Made by a program: the position numbers and the translations under genes
Shown here: piece after piece, positions 25,871 to 32,910 of the stretch
Position numbering within the stretch: the first letter of the stretch is position 1
Layout: each line of letters starts with the position of its first letter
Assembly (NCBI RefSeq): GCF_003144405.1
Contig: NZ_PENW01000009.1
Span: forward strand, 1-64,000
DNA: 64,000 nucleotides
From: Proteus cibi
GTDB lineage: Bacteria > Pseudomonadota > Gammaproteobacteria > Enterobacterales > Enterobacteriaceae
Direction: 5' to 3'
Notes under the pieces: generated by a model
Databases searched by the model: none
The model's input: the letters and a program-made list of their open reading frames with translations, nothing else
Told to the model about the DNA's origin: nothing

Positions 25871-25945
25871 CCAAACTGGTATATATACTTACTTAAGCTA
25901 TACTAAGTAATCATCGCTATACTTTGATTGATATCTTGTTAGTTT

Positions 25946-25972
25946 GCCCACGCCCCATGCTGGGCTTTTTTT
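25946..25972 (+). terminator. Plus-strand terminator-like hairpin in a minus-strand gene region
   Basis: GCCCA...TGGGC closes a hairpin on the plus strand followed by seven T. No plus-strand gene lies upstream, so it may end a non-coding transcript. Confidence 0.45.
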
Positions 25973-26042
25973 ATTCTTTTGGAATGCTTTTATCCAGTTC
26001 TTCACGGAATTCAGTTGGGTTATCGAAACCTTGTGCTGCCAT
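25971..26042 (-). CDS. Possible 23-residue microprotein
   Basis: The minus strand reads GGAG, seven bases, then ATG and a 23-residue frame (MAAQGFDNPTEFREELDKSI then PKE and stop). It follows a terminator hairpin placed exactly as before other late genes of this phage. The longer 84-residue frame covering the same bases on the minus strand runs through that hairpin and is less likely. Short length keeps confidence low. Confidence 0.35.
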   Translation of the reverse strand: MAAQGFDNPTEFREELDKSIPKE

Positions 26043-26055
26043 GATATTTCTCCAT

Positions 26056-26079
26056 TAAAAAGCCCCGCTATTGCGAGGC
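26056..26079 (-). terminator. Intrinsic terminator
   Basis: GCCTCGC-AATA-GCGGGGC on the minus strand followed by TTTTT, ten bases before the microprotein start. Confidence 0.6.
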
Positions 26080-26167
26080 GATTGTTTTCTAAAAACTTAC
26101 GTTGATTATTAACAGATTGGCTTAGTGGATATTGGTAATCTATTGTTTTCACACATACTAGTGAAAG

Positions 26168-26201
26168 CCCTGTGGGAGCCCAAACTCACAGGGTTATTTT
26201 T
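26168..26201 (+). terminator. Hairpin with plus-strand T run
   Basis: CCCTGTG...CACAGGG with a 12-base loop, followed on the plus strand by TTATTTTT. The minus side lacks a T run. A second sign of plus-strand transcription in this interval. Confidence 0.4.
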
Positions 26202-26240
26202 ATCTACTTACTTCAATTTCCCGTATTGCTTTCTTGTCTG

Positions 26241-26534
26241 TTAACGCTTGAGTTTATCAATCTCTTCACGGTCAGGATGTCGGTAGTTGAGGATGTAATC
26301 AGGTAATTTTGTCAACTTACCATCACTGTTACGTCCAGACACTGAAACTGAGCTGACTACTGATGATGTATCAAAAGTCTCATCGTATTCATACAATAAA
26401 GCTGCCATTTTATCTTGCCATTCAGTTGGCATTTCATGCATGAGAACTCTTGGCATGACTAGGAATGATGCATAAGACAATCCAAACCAATCCCACAGCT
26501 TACCGCTATTTTTTGGCTGTGTTGCTTTACTCAT
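26241..26534 (-). CDS. Late phage protein downstream of Rz, unknown
   Basis: A 97-residue protein. The ATG at 26534 overlaps the Rz stop (ATGA) and has CGGAG eight bases upstream; the upstream in-frame GTG at 26543 is not needed. The sequence (LWDWFGLSYASFLVMPRVLMHEMPTEWQDKMA) is of a type commonly seen behind lysis genes in enterobacterial prophages, with no known function. Confidence 0.7.
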   Translation of the reverse strand: MSKATQPKNSGKLWDWFGLSYASFLVMPRVLMHEMPTEWQDKMAALLYEYDETFDTSSVVSSVSVSGRNSDGKLTKLPDYILNYRHPDREEIDKLKR

Positions 26535-26980
26535 TTTAAACACTCCGTTCTAATATAATTCTGCAAATACAAAGTTTTCTGTTCGTTCTCGACTATCATT
26601 TCTCTGAGACGTAGATAATCTTGTTCAACTGCCTTGTTAAGTCGTGCGGTGGTTTCATTGCTTCCGCTTTCGGTGGAATTTTTGGTGACTGCTGGACACT
26701 CTGCTTTGACGTACACCCGCTTATTACCAGAGTTAACAGCATCACGCAGAGTGTTGATTTCATTCTTTGCACTGGCTAACTCCTGTGAGTAACGAATATC
26801 GAGTTGATTTAATCGAATGATACGGGCTTGATAGTCTTTGTTGATTTTTACTTGTTGAGATAGTTGCTCGGTGAGCGATTGGTTTTCTTTACTCAACTCG
26901 CCAACTTTTACAACTAAGTATTGAAGTGAAAAAACACAAATCACAGAGCCAATTAAAAGAACCCATTTACCAATACTCAT
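26531..26980 (-). CDS. Rz: Rz inner-membrane spanin
   Basis: A 149-residue protein (start MSIGKWVLLIGS). The in-frame start four codons upstream is less likely, since the 26980 ATG overlaps the endolysin stop. It has one N-terminal membrane segment (residues 4-22) and then a long periplasmic helix with heptads and Gln/Asn richness. This is the i-spanin that with Rz1 disrupts the outer membrane at lysis. The Rz1 gene is nested inside in the +1 frame. Confidence 0.88.
   Translation of the reverse strand: MSIGKWVLLIGSVICVFSLQYLVVKVGELSKENQSLTEQLSQQVKINKDYQARIIRLNQLDIRYSQELASAKNEINTLRDAVNSGNKRVYVKAECPAVTKNSTESGSNETTARLNKAVEQDYLRLREMIVENEQKTLYLQNYIRTECLK
26596..26763 (-). CDS. Rz1: Rz1 outer-membrane spanin lipoprotein, nested in Rz
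   Basis: A 55-residue frame fully inside Rz in the +1 register. It has the lipoprotein signal MKSTLCVMLLTLVISGC (acylated Cys at 17) and a proline-rich mature part (SPKIPPKAEAMKPP), exactly the make-up of o-spanins. Too short for common ORF cut-offs, so easily missed. It completes the lysis cassette. Confidence 0.88.
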   Translation of the reverse strand: MKSTLCVMLLTLVISGCTSKQSVQQSPKIPPKAEAMKPPHDLTRQLNKIIYVSEK

Positions 26981-27381
26981 AACAGCAACCAAGCATCTTC
27001 AAATACTTTCTGACTGTATGGCTGATAACTCAGCTCAACACCTACAATCGCCGTAGCCAATGCAATAGCAACCGGTTTAGATGAAACATTAATAGGTTCA
27101 TTTACGCTAACACCAATATCTTTAGCTGCTCGATTGATATAGCCAGTAGTGTTGTTTTCATTTGGTGGCGCATACCGATCGATAATCGACTCAACAGTGT
27201 TTAGTTCGTATTTCTTTTGATATGTCTGCAGCAATTTATAAATCGCACGAATTCCGTATTCAGGTGATACAAATTGGCAGAAGTCTTTATCTGTTTGCTG
27301 TGCGGATAGCCCTTGCCATTTTGAGCCGTGCCGAATATTGCCTGGGTTGTTATTACGTTCACCGCGTGCTGGTCTACTCAC
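26977..27381 (-). CDS. Endolysin candidate, lytic transglycosylase-like
   Basis: A 134-residue protein in the endolysin position between holin and Rz. It starts with GERNNNPGNIRHGSKWQG; the RNNNPGNIR motif is common in phage-encoded peptidoglycan-cleaving proteins. Further on, FVSPEYGIRAIYKLLQTYQKKY and a repeated hydrophobic core follow. There is no signal peptide, so release depends on the holin. It overlaps the holin gene by eight bases and Rz by four. The exact bond cut is uncertain. Confidence 0.8.
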   Translation of the reverse strand: MSRPARGERNNNPGNIRHGSKWQGLSAQQTDKDFCQFVSPEYGIRAIYKLLQTYQKKYELNTVESIIDRYAPPNENNTTGYINRAAKDIGVSVNEPINVSSKPVAIALATAIVGVELSYQPYSQKVFEDAWLLL

Positions 27382-27691
27382 TTTTCAGCCCTGCCTTACC
27401 CTTAATGAGTTTACTTAATCCATCCACACCGACATACCCAATGAATACACTAGCCAGATATGCCAATTCATGATTAAGGCCAAGTAGCGTTAAAAGGTCT
27501 TTTACAAACCATGCAAACAACGCACACATAGCACCATCAAATAACGTTTTCTTCCAGCCACCGCCGTTGTACTTACCACGCAGAATTGCCATGCCAGTTG
27601 CTAGTGACGCGCTAATTCCTTGCTCCTTATGAGAGGCGATAACTTGGAATACTTGATCCCAAAACTCAGGGGTTTCTTTCATATGATTCAT
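27374..27691 (-). CDS. Holin, lambda-type phage holin family
   Basis: A 105-residue protein. ATG at 27691 (MNHMKETPEFW) has AGGGGGTG directly upstream. It shows SASLATGMAILRGKYNGGGWKKTLFDGAMCALFAWFVKDLL and a second hydrophobic region LASVFIGYVGVDGL, matching lambda-S/HP1-like holins (phage holin, lambda family): a first helix about residues 25-40 and further membrane segments about 50-70 and 75-95, with a basic tail. It starts the lysis cassette behind the late promoter. Confidence 0.85.
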   Translation of the reverse strand: MNHMKETPEFWDQVFQVIASHKEQGISASLATGMAILRGKYNGGGWKKTLFDGAMCALFAWFVKDLLTLLGLNHELAYLASVFIGYVGVDGLSKLIKGKAGLKSE

Positions 27692-27880
27692 ACTCACCCC
27701 CTATTTGGAGGAATTAGTTAATAAGGTGCCGCACACAGTATCTCTTCGCTGATTACGCTTGTTTGTTCAGGATTCTGTGGTGGTATGTTTGTTTATAAGT
27801 TGGATTGGATACCACATTAATAAATGGGTTATATTCGACAATGCCGATTAATATCACTACCCATATAAAACAGGTAAAAA

Positions 27881-28339
27881 ATGACTGAAAATAAAGAAAG
27901 AGCGACTAAATATTATATCGAGATAGTTAAACCAACTATCGATGAGTTTATGAATGACAAATGCAGCATCAGAAAAGGAATGCTGGCATCAATAACCATG
28001 CATCATATAATTGATTACCTATATGACAATAACTCAGGAGGCGCTGGCTTCAGAGTCTCGTCATCCGAGTGCTACGTTTTAAAAACTATTAGAGATGTCT
28101 GCAATGCATCTAAACACTGTGAATTGATCCAAGGAAAACCATCAATAAAATCATCAAGTCAAATAATACAAGAGGATACTCCTGGGTTATTTTCTGCACC
28201 ATTTGGAGTGGGTGGATTTCTTGAAGCAAATTATGTTTTCGTCAAACTAAACGATGGAATTAATGGCGATCAATTCCAGTGTTTGTCGGATTTAATAAAA
28301 GAGGCTGCAGAGTACTGGGATAAACGACTTTTGTCATAA
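27881..28339 (+). CDS. Accessory gene between Q and holin, plus strand, unknown
   Basis: A 152-residue soluble protein. Ribosome site is weak (AGGTAAAAA before ATG). Sequence features are SITMHHIIDYLYDN and IRDVCNASKHCEL; the R-x6-KH type pattern recalls HEPN-like helical proteins, but the resemblance is loose. It lies in the Q-to-S interval, the spot where Stx phages carry toxin genes, but runs opposite to the late transcript, so it should have its own promoter. A cargo or defence role is possible. Confidence 0.65.
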   Translation: MTENKERATKYYIEIVKPTIDEFMNDKCSIRKGMLASITMHHIIDYLYDNNSGGAGFRVSSSECYVLKTIRDVCNASKHCELIQGKPSIKSSSQIIQEDTPGLFSAPFGVGGFLEANYVFVKLNDGINGDQFQCLSDLIKEAAEYWDKRLLS

Positions 28340-28350
28340 AAGCACAAAAT

Positions 28351-28373
28351 AAAAAACCCCGCCGAAGCGAGGT
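28351..28373 (-). terminator. tR'-like terminator downstream of Q
   Basis: CCTCGC-TTCG-GCGGGG on the minus strand with a UUCG tetraloop, followed by six T. It lies between Q and the lysis genes, where lambda has tR'. Q would be required to read past it. Confidence 0.7.
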
Positions 28374-28418
28374 CTTGAATGAGGTAAGTAAACTTAAGAG
28401 TCACGTAAAGCAACTTAC

Positions 28419-28453
28419 CTTATAATTGTTGTCCATTTGTCCATTAATGTCAA
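28419..28453 (-). promoter_or_regulatory. Candidate late promoter region with tandem ATGGACAA repeat
   Basis: On the minus strand directly after the Q stop: TTGACA (overlapping the stop), two tandem copies of ATGGACAA, and TATAAG. The 23-base distance between the hexamers is too long for a normal sigma-70 promoter, so the real -35 may be different. Location matches lambda pR'. Confidence 0.4.
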
Positions 28454-28953
28454 TAGCAAAGTTCAGCTATTTTCTTTACTTTAGCTACACGTTTACGATT
28501 ATTCATTGCATTTCGCAGAGGTTCGTACAATAACCACTGAGCAGCTTTGAGTTTTTCGTCAACTTCTCTCCTGCAAGTTCTATGGGATGGCTTGGCGTAT
28601 TTATTCCCCCCTCTTGTTTGCATTTTGCGTGGTTTTGCAACTCGGTGATAGTAAGATGCAATCGACAGCTTAGATGAACCATGAGCGTAATAACTTAGTA
28701 ATATTCCATAGGCTTGTGTGTCAGTGGCGATGACTGAATCTACGACCTGAGAAATCAACATTCCTTCATCGTCATTGCACATAGGTCTTGATGGGTTTTT
28801 ACTTGGCTCTACTGTTTGCATGAATTTATAAATCATGTTGATCATGCGAATATCGATACGACCAGAATATACCCACGCTCCCCACAGATTTAACCATCCA
28901 TCTAACCAGCGAAATTGCTCATCTGTTAATTCCTTTTCTCCGATATAGCTCAT
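28450..28953 (-). CDS. Late antiterminator Q-like (DUF1133 type)
   Basis: A 167-residue protein. It has MSYIGEKELTDEQFRWLDGWLNLWGAWVYSGR, a central AYGILLSYYAHGSSKLSIASYYHRVAKPRK and a basic C-terminus (RKRVAKVKKIAEL). This resembles the DUF1133 group of phage Q-type antiterminators. It is the last gene of the early rightward operon, upstream of a tR'-like terminator and the lysis genes, exactly the lambda Q position. Confidence 0.8.
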   Translation of the reverse strand: MSYIGEKELTDEQFRWLDGWLNLWGAWVYSGRIDIRMINMIYKFMQTVEPSKNPSRPMCNDDEGMLISQVVDSVIATDTQAYGILLSYYAHGSSKLSIASYYHRVAKPRKMQTRGGNKYAKPSHRTCRREVDEKLKAAQWLLYEPLRNAMNNRKRVAKVKKIAELCY

Positions 28954-29165
28954 CTCGCCTCCGGTAATACTGTGTGATATCTATCGCAACCGACTGAGTA
29001 CATAATCCGGTTACCACATCTCTTTGCCTGTACAGTTTCGACGACTTTCATGAATCCGTTATTTAATTGAATAACTGATAAATAGCGCTTTGTTTTATCA
29101 CCAGTGCGCTCTGTTAATGCCCTAAACCTACATTCTTCAATAGCTGCGATTAAGTCAGTGAACAT
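28950..29165 (-). CDS. Small nin-region protein
   Basis: A 71-residue basic protein (MFTDLIAAIEECRFRALTERTGDKTKRYLS) between NinG and Q. It overlaps both neighbours (11 bases with ninG, 4 with Q), so it belongs to the operon. No function known. Confidence 0.7.
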   Translation of the reverse strand: MFTDLIAAIEECRFRALTERTGDKTKRYLSVIQLNNGFMKVVETVQAKRCGNRIMYSVGCDRYHTVLPEAR

Positions 29166-29748
29166 CTTTCAGCTCCTTTAACTTCTTACGATAGTGATCA
29201 CGTATCCGCTCATAATCCTCGCGCTTCCACTTTGGCAATTCATGAGAACCCATCAGACGATCGAAACGCTCCTGACCAATTTTCTCTATTAGTCGAGGTG
29301 TGTAGTTTTCGATATTTCCCGATAGATGGTTATTGCATGGTGCGCATTGTTTATGGCAATTATCTTCATCAAACCTAAGCTCAGGATTTGCTCCTGTGGT
29401 TCTATAGTGCCCTGCGTGATACTGACCATTGTGAAAACGACCACAAGAGATGCAAGGCTCATCCTTGTCTCTTTCTCTGATAAATGCGTTGAATGCGGTT
29501 TGTGCTTGTTTGGTGAAATATGAGAGGGGTTTTACTGCTAACTTGCGGGATTTGAGTTTGTCTTTTGCTTCTCGTTCTTTTTCCTGGTTCTCCTTTTTAA
29601 GTTTTGCTAATGCTTTTTCTCTATCTTTATTCCTTCGTTGCTCGGATAATTCAAATCCATGTTCTGGGCAACACCATTCAATATTGTCATATTTAGGGTG
29701 AAACCATTCTCGGCATATTTTACACTTACGCCGATATTTTTTATGCAT
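29155..29748 (-). CDS. ninG: NinG recombination protein
   Basis: A 197-residue protein. The ATG at 29748 (MHKKYRRKCKICREWF) with GAGGTG directly upstream is chosen over the longer frame to 29886, which would overlap a plus-strand gene. It has an N-terminal CxxC zinc motif, a charged coiled coil (about residues 40-85), then an HNH-like part with CISCGRFHNGQYHAGHYRTTG and CHKQCAPCNNHLSGN. Lambda NinG (Rap) is a Holliday-junction endonuclease acting in Red recombination. Confidence 0.92.
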   Translation of the reverse strand: MHKKYRRKCKICREWFHPKYDNIEWCCPEHGFELSEQRRNKDREKALAKLKKENQEKEREAKDKLKSRKLAVKPLSYFTKQAQTAFNAFIRERDKDEPCISCGRFHNGQYHAGHYRTTGANPELRFDEDNCHKQCAPCNNHLSGNIENYTPRLIEKIGQERFDRLMGSHELPKWKREDYERIRDHYRKKLKELKDVH

Positions 29749-29776
29749 ACACACCTCAGTAAAAAAGGAATACCCA

Positions 29777-30082
29777 ATGAATAACGGGCGAGATGAATCA
29801 TTCCCAATCAATGGTAATTTTTCAAAGTCTGATTTCATGATATTGGAATCGAGATGTAAGGATGTTGAAAAAAAATTGAATAACACCTATGGACCAAAGG
29901 AAGGTGAGATTATTAATTACAGATGGAACCCTATACGTGTTTATATCAGTGGACACACCAAATCGTCTGACAATATCATTTTCGATGTTTCTGTTGCTGT
30001 TCATAGTTCATACAGAGTTGCTATGGAGGCAAAAGAATACTTGGCAGCGCTTGGCTATGACGCCGGAAAAATAAGGAACTGA
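29777..30082 (+). CDS. Plus-strand small gene opposite the nin operon, unknown
   Basis: A 101-residue protein with AAGGA seven bases before ATG. It has a helical N-terminal half (KSDFMILESRCKDVEKKLNN) and a beta-rich C-terminal half. It starts 28 bases from the divergent ninG start and lies antisense to the nin transcript. No family recognised. Phages of this group seem to place several such genes against the lytic direction. Confidence 0.6.
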   Translation: MNNGRDESFPINGNFSKSDFMILESRCKDVEKKLNNTYGPKEGEIINYRWNPIRVYISGHTKSSDNIIFDVSVAVHSSYRVAMEAKEYLAALGYDAGKIRN

Positions 30083-30110
30083 ACTGAATCCAGATAAGGG
30101 GATGTATGGT

Positions 30111-30254
30111 TCACCGTCTCTCCTTACTCTTCTTTTCCACTTGCTTACCTTGTGACTCCTCGGCGTCAACTTGCTTATTTTGTGGCTGTAAGCATTGAGG
30201 AATGAATTCCATCCACTTTTTCATGCTCTCTAATGCGTTATTTCTCTTAGCCAT
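30111..30254 (-). CDS. 47-residue nin-region protein
   Basis: A short frame starting MAKRNNALESMKKWMEFIPQ and ending in a basic tail (EKKSKERR). Its ATG overlaps the stop of the next upstream gene (TAATG), a coupling arrangement, and GAG lies seven bases upstream. Absent from ORF lists because of length. Confidence 0.55.
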   Translation of the reverse strand: MAKRNNALESMKKWMEFIPQCLQPQNKQVDAEESQGKQVEKKSKERR

Positions 30255-30436
30255 TATTTTCTCGCCCTCCGCTTCTTGGCTGCTCTGTTTATCTTTGCGT
30301 GACCAGTGATGCGATTAGTTGATTGTGGGCAGTTATACAACTGCGAATGATGATTAATTTCCCATAAAGCAACTTGAGTTGACATTGATGCAATAGCTAA
30401 TGCCATTCCAGCTATTGCAATTGAAGATTTACTCAT
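30254..30436 (-). CDS. 60-residue small membrane or exported protein
   Basis: A 60-residue protein with an N-terminal hydrophobic part (SIAIAGMALAIASMSTQVAL, residues 5-24) and a basic C-terminus (KINRAAKKRRARK). It overlaps NinB by eight bases and the 47-residue gene by TAATG. Function unknown. Confidence 0.6.
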   Translation of the reverse strand: MSKSSIAIAGMALAIASMSTQVALWEINHHSQLYNCPQSTNRITGHAKINRAAKKRRARK

Positions 30437-30872
30437 CCTGCTTCCTTTTCAATTTCATGTACTCACTATCTTCTGGAGTAGTTAGTATTAAACCAAACTG
30501 TGATGCCCACGCTTCAACTCTCTGTAAGAAGTGATGCATATCACCTTTATCTAACCTTGAAGTATGCCTAAGTGTCTCTCTTTGCGTTTTTTCACCTGTT
30601 AATACATCGGTGTATTCAGTTACCTCAAATCCAAGATAAGTCGCCTTTAAACTTTCTTTCACCCATTCTTCAGTGCAGAACTCACGACCAGAATTAATCA
30701 GATAGTCGCTGATTTCTTTGTACCAAACATGGCTTAATGAGTTTTGAGAAAGGCTTCTTTTGGGTTTGTATGGCTTGATTGTGACACTGAGTTTCGGGTG
30801 GGATTTAAGTAGTTCAATTACGTTGTTATCAAATAGCTTTTTCGTTGATTCGTGTAAGCAGAAATTTTCCAA
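30429..30872 (-). CDS. ninB: NinB recombination protein
   Basis: A 147-residue protein starting at TTG, justified by AGGAGG five bases upstream. It contains KPKRSLSQNSLSHVWYKEIS, the NinB/YbcN signature, and TSRLDKGDMHHFLQRVEAWASQFGL near the end. NinB (Orf) binds single-stranded DNA and SSB and assists phage recombination in place of RecFOR. Confidence 0.9.
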   Translation of the reverse strand: MENFCLHESTKKLFDNNVIELLKSHPKLSVTIKPYKPKRSLSQNSLSHVWYKEISDYLINSGREFCTEEWVKESLKATYLGFEVTEYTDVLTGEKTQRETLRHTSRLDKGDMHHFLQRVEAWASQFGLILTTPEDSEYMKLKRKQDE

Positions 30873-30887
30873 GTCAGCCTCCTATTT

Positions 30888-31067
30888 TTAATCTTCCTTT
30901 GGAGCTACCCATATATCAACAATATTTGCCATGTATTGACCTATAATTTCCTGTTGCTCGTCCTCGCTCATAGCCTCCCATTCTGACTCTGTTATACCTA
31001 ACTCAGTATCCCCTCGCGCATTAGAACAATATAAATGGGCGTACAAATGCATTTGCTTATCACTCAC
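30888..31067 (-). CDS. 59-residue acidic small protein
   Basis: Frame starting at GTG with AGGAG eight bases upstream; product MSDKQMHLYAHLYCSNARGD continuing to an acidic end (VAPKED). It fills the gap upstream of ninB. Missed by length cut-offs. No known function. Confidence 0.6.
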   Translation of the reverse strand: MSDKQMHLYAHLYCSNARGDTELGITESEWEAMSEDEQQEIIGQYMANIVDIWVAPKED

Positions 31068-31091
31068 TGTTAGCTCTCCTGTTCCATGCTG

Positions 31092-31307
31092 TTATGGCTT
31101 AAAATTTCGTAACCATCTGCTAGGGTTGTTCTCTATGATATCGTTCATGGGGTGCTTCACTTTCCGCTTGCACAGCCAGTAACAAGCTACAGCCCATATG
31201 GGATAAGTTAATGTCCATAAAAAAAAGAATAACAACGTGACGATGGTATGGATTATCACTATAGGAATATCTCGAATTTCTAGTAACAGAACATCATCAG
31301 GCCTCAA
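31092..31307 (-). CDS. Small membrane protein
   Basis: A 71-residue protein with one long hydrophobic stretch (IPIVIIHTIVTLLFFFLWTLTYPIWAVACYW, about residues 14-44, enough for one or two helices) and a basic end. The only available start is TTG at 31307, with no clear ribosome site, so the start is uncertain. Confidence 0.5.
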   Translation of the reverse strand: MRPDDVLLLEIRDIPIVIIHTIVTLLFFFLWTLTYPIWAVACYWLCKRKVKHPMNDIIENNPSRWLRNFKP

Positions 31308-31485
31308 ACGAAGTATTACTGGAATGTTTTAACCGTAGATGTCAGCAGACCAAGCCAAGCAATCTAGAAAGTTAAAATCATATCCACAGGCACAAAAACA
31401 TTTCATATAAGGTTTGAAAATATACCCAATAGTTGCTCTTATATAATCACAAAACTAAAACTACACTTACGAGGTAAATTAAAGA

Positions 31486-32478
31486 ATGGATGATAAAAGT
31501 CTAATCACTGATGTGATAAAACAGCATACTGTACCTAGATTTTTATTAGATAATTTTGGCTTTTCAAATAAGGGGAAAAGAAAGCAGTTACATACTTTTG
31601 ACAAAAAAAGTGACCGAGAATATCTGCAGTCTGTTTTTGACGCCACAACAAGAAATAGATTTTATAATATTGATAATCATCCAGAAAAAGCAAGTTTAGA
31701 ACCCTTGTTGGGGATATACGAATCAGAAGCAGCGCCAATTTTCAACAAATTAATAGAACAACGTAATATCAGAGTATTATCTAAAAAAGATAAAGAAAAA
31801 CTGGCTATTTTTATCGCAATACAAAGGGCGCGATCGTATGGCGAATTAGAAAGAATAAAGGGCCTAATTGATGGAGTTTCAGACAAACTCGTGGCGATAG
31901 GAGCAACACCAGAGCAAATCTTAAAGTGCATTGAAATGGATTCCCTCGAAGAAATTCAACACGTTTTCTTACGAATGGTTATCGCCTCACCAACTCAAGC
32001 TAAAATATTACTTGATAAAGATTGGTATCTATATGAAACAAATGAAGATAACCCATTCTATATATCAGATAACCCTATTTCATTTTGTAACTTAAACAAA
32101 AATTCTCATTATGGAAATATAGGACTAAATGTAACCGGGATTCAAATATATATGCCAATTTCACCCACTCTGTGTTTAGCACTATTATGTCCATCCATTA
32201 AGAAAAAGTATTTTTGTATGTTTGGCGAATATCAGAAAATAAAACAAAAAAGTGTAGAGATATCGACAGAAGTTCAAAATATTGCCAATCGCGCTAAAAG
32301 ATTCATTAACCATACAACAATGAAGCAATCACATGAAAATGTTACATTTTTAAACTCTCTACAAGTGATATATTCAGAGCAATATATCTTTAACAAATAT
32401 AAAAATTTTGATTTAGTCAAAAGAATGATAAGCGATAACGATAACTATAGAAATGGACCTAGACCAGCATTCAATTAA
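31486..32478 (+). CDS. DUF4238-like accessory protein, plus strand
   Basis: A 330-residue protein. It begins KQHTVPRFLLDNFGFSNKGK, the QH-x-VP-x-FLL-x-xF start of DUF4238, and has RNRFYNID, LEPLLGIYESEAAPIFNKL and DNPFYISDNPISF in the expected order. The gene has low GC and runs against the lytic operon between the nin genes and an ASCH gene, with 178 bases upstream for its own promoter. DUF4238 proteins have no established biochemical role and are often found in mobile elements; an anti-phage role is possible but unproven. Confidence 0.75.
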   Translation: MDDKSLITDVIKQHTVPRFLLDNFGFSNKGKRKQLHTFDKKSDREYLQSVFDATTRNRFYNIDNHPEKASLEPLLGIYESEAAPIFNKLIEQRNIRVLSKKDKEKLAIFIAIQRARSYGELERIKGLIDGVSDKLVAIGATPEQILKCIEMDSLEEIQHVFLRMVIASPTQAKILLDKDWYLYETNEDNPFYISDNPISFCNLNKNSHYGNIGLNVTGIQIYMPISPTLCLALLCPSIKKKYFCMFGEYQKIKQKSVEISTEVQNIANRAKRFINHTTMKQSHENVTFLNSLQVIYSEQYIFNKYKNFDLVKRMISDNDNYRNGPRPAFN

Positions 32479-32498
32479 AAACAGAAGGGAACTTACTG

Positions 32499-32891
32499 TT
32501 AGTTCCCTGCATTAAATGCCTCCTTAGGCTCAATCCCTGTTTCAAAAAAGCTTAATTTCCCCTTAATCTGAATAAATTCAAGTGGCCTTGCATCAGTTAA
32601 TACAAATCCCTTTTCACCAAAAAACCACGGTGATTCACTTTGTTCAACACAATCAGTAATTGTTGCAACACCAACAATACCGCCTGTTTCAAAACTAGAG
32701 GCATCAGGCAGAGTAATCCCTAAACGCTCCGTTAACTCCTTTGCTCTTTCGTATTCGACTTTTTTGACACCCTGTGACGCATGAATTAAAACCTGACCAC
32801 GGTATTTAGTGCGCCAGCTTCTGTTCTCAATGTCCTTGTAACCATTGACGATAAGCCACGCCCACGGCTGACGAATTGATATTGCTTTCAT
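32499..32891 (-). CDS. ASCH domain protein
   Basis: A 130-residue protein starting MKAISIRQPWAWLIVNGYKDIENRSW, with TKYRGQVLIHAS and GGIVGVATITDCVE: the ASCH fold (RQPWA...KxxENR...RG..LIHAS). ASCH domains bind RNA or modified nucleosides; the phage role is unknown. It lies 19 bases downstream of rdgC and is probably co-transcribed. Ribosome site AAGAGG. Confidence 0.85.
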   Translation of the reverse strand: MKAISIRQPWAWLIVNGYKDIENRSWRTKYRGQVLIHASQGVKKVEYERAKELTERLGITLPDASSFETGGIVGVATITDCVEQSESPWFFGEKGFVLTDARPLEFIQIKGKLSFFETGIEPKEAFNAGN

Positions 32892-32910
32892 CTAAAAATC
32901 CTCTTGCGTG

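Noticed and set aside
25898-26152. 84-residue frame on the minus strand
   Set aside because: It runs through a terminator hairpin and over a better-formed short frame with a ribosome site; no ribosome site of its own.
29155-29886. Longer NinG start at 29886
   Set aside because: The extra 46 residues do not resemble NinG, and the ATG at 29748 has GAGGTG directly upstream; the extension would overlap a plus-strand gene.
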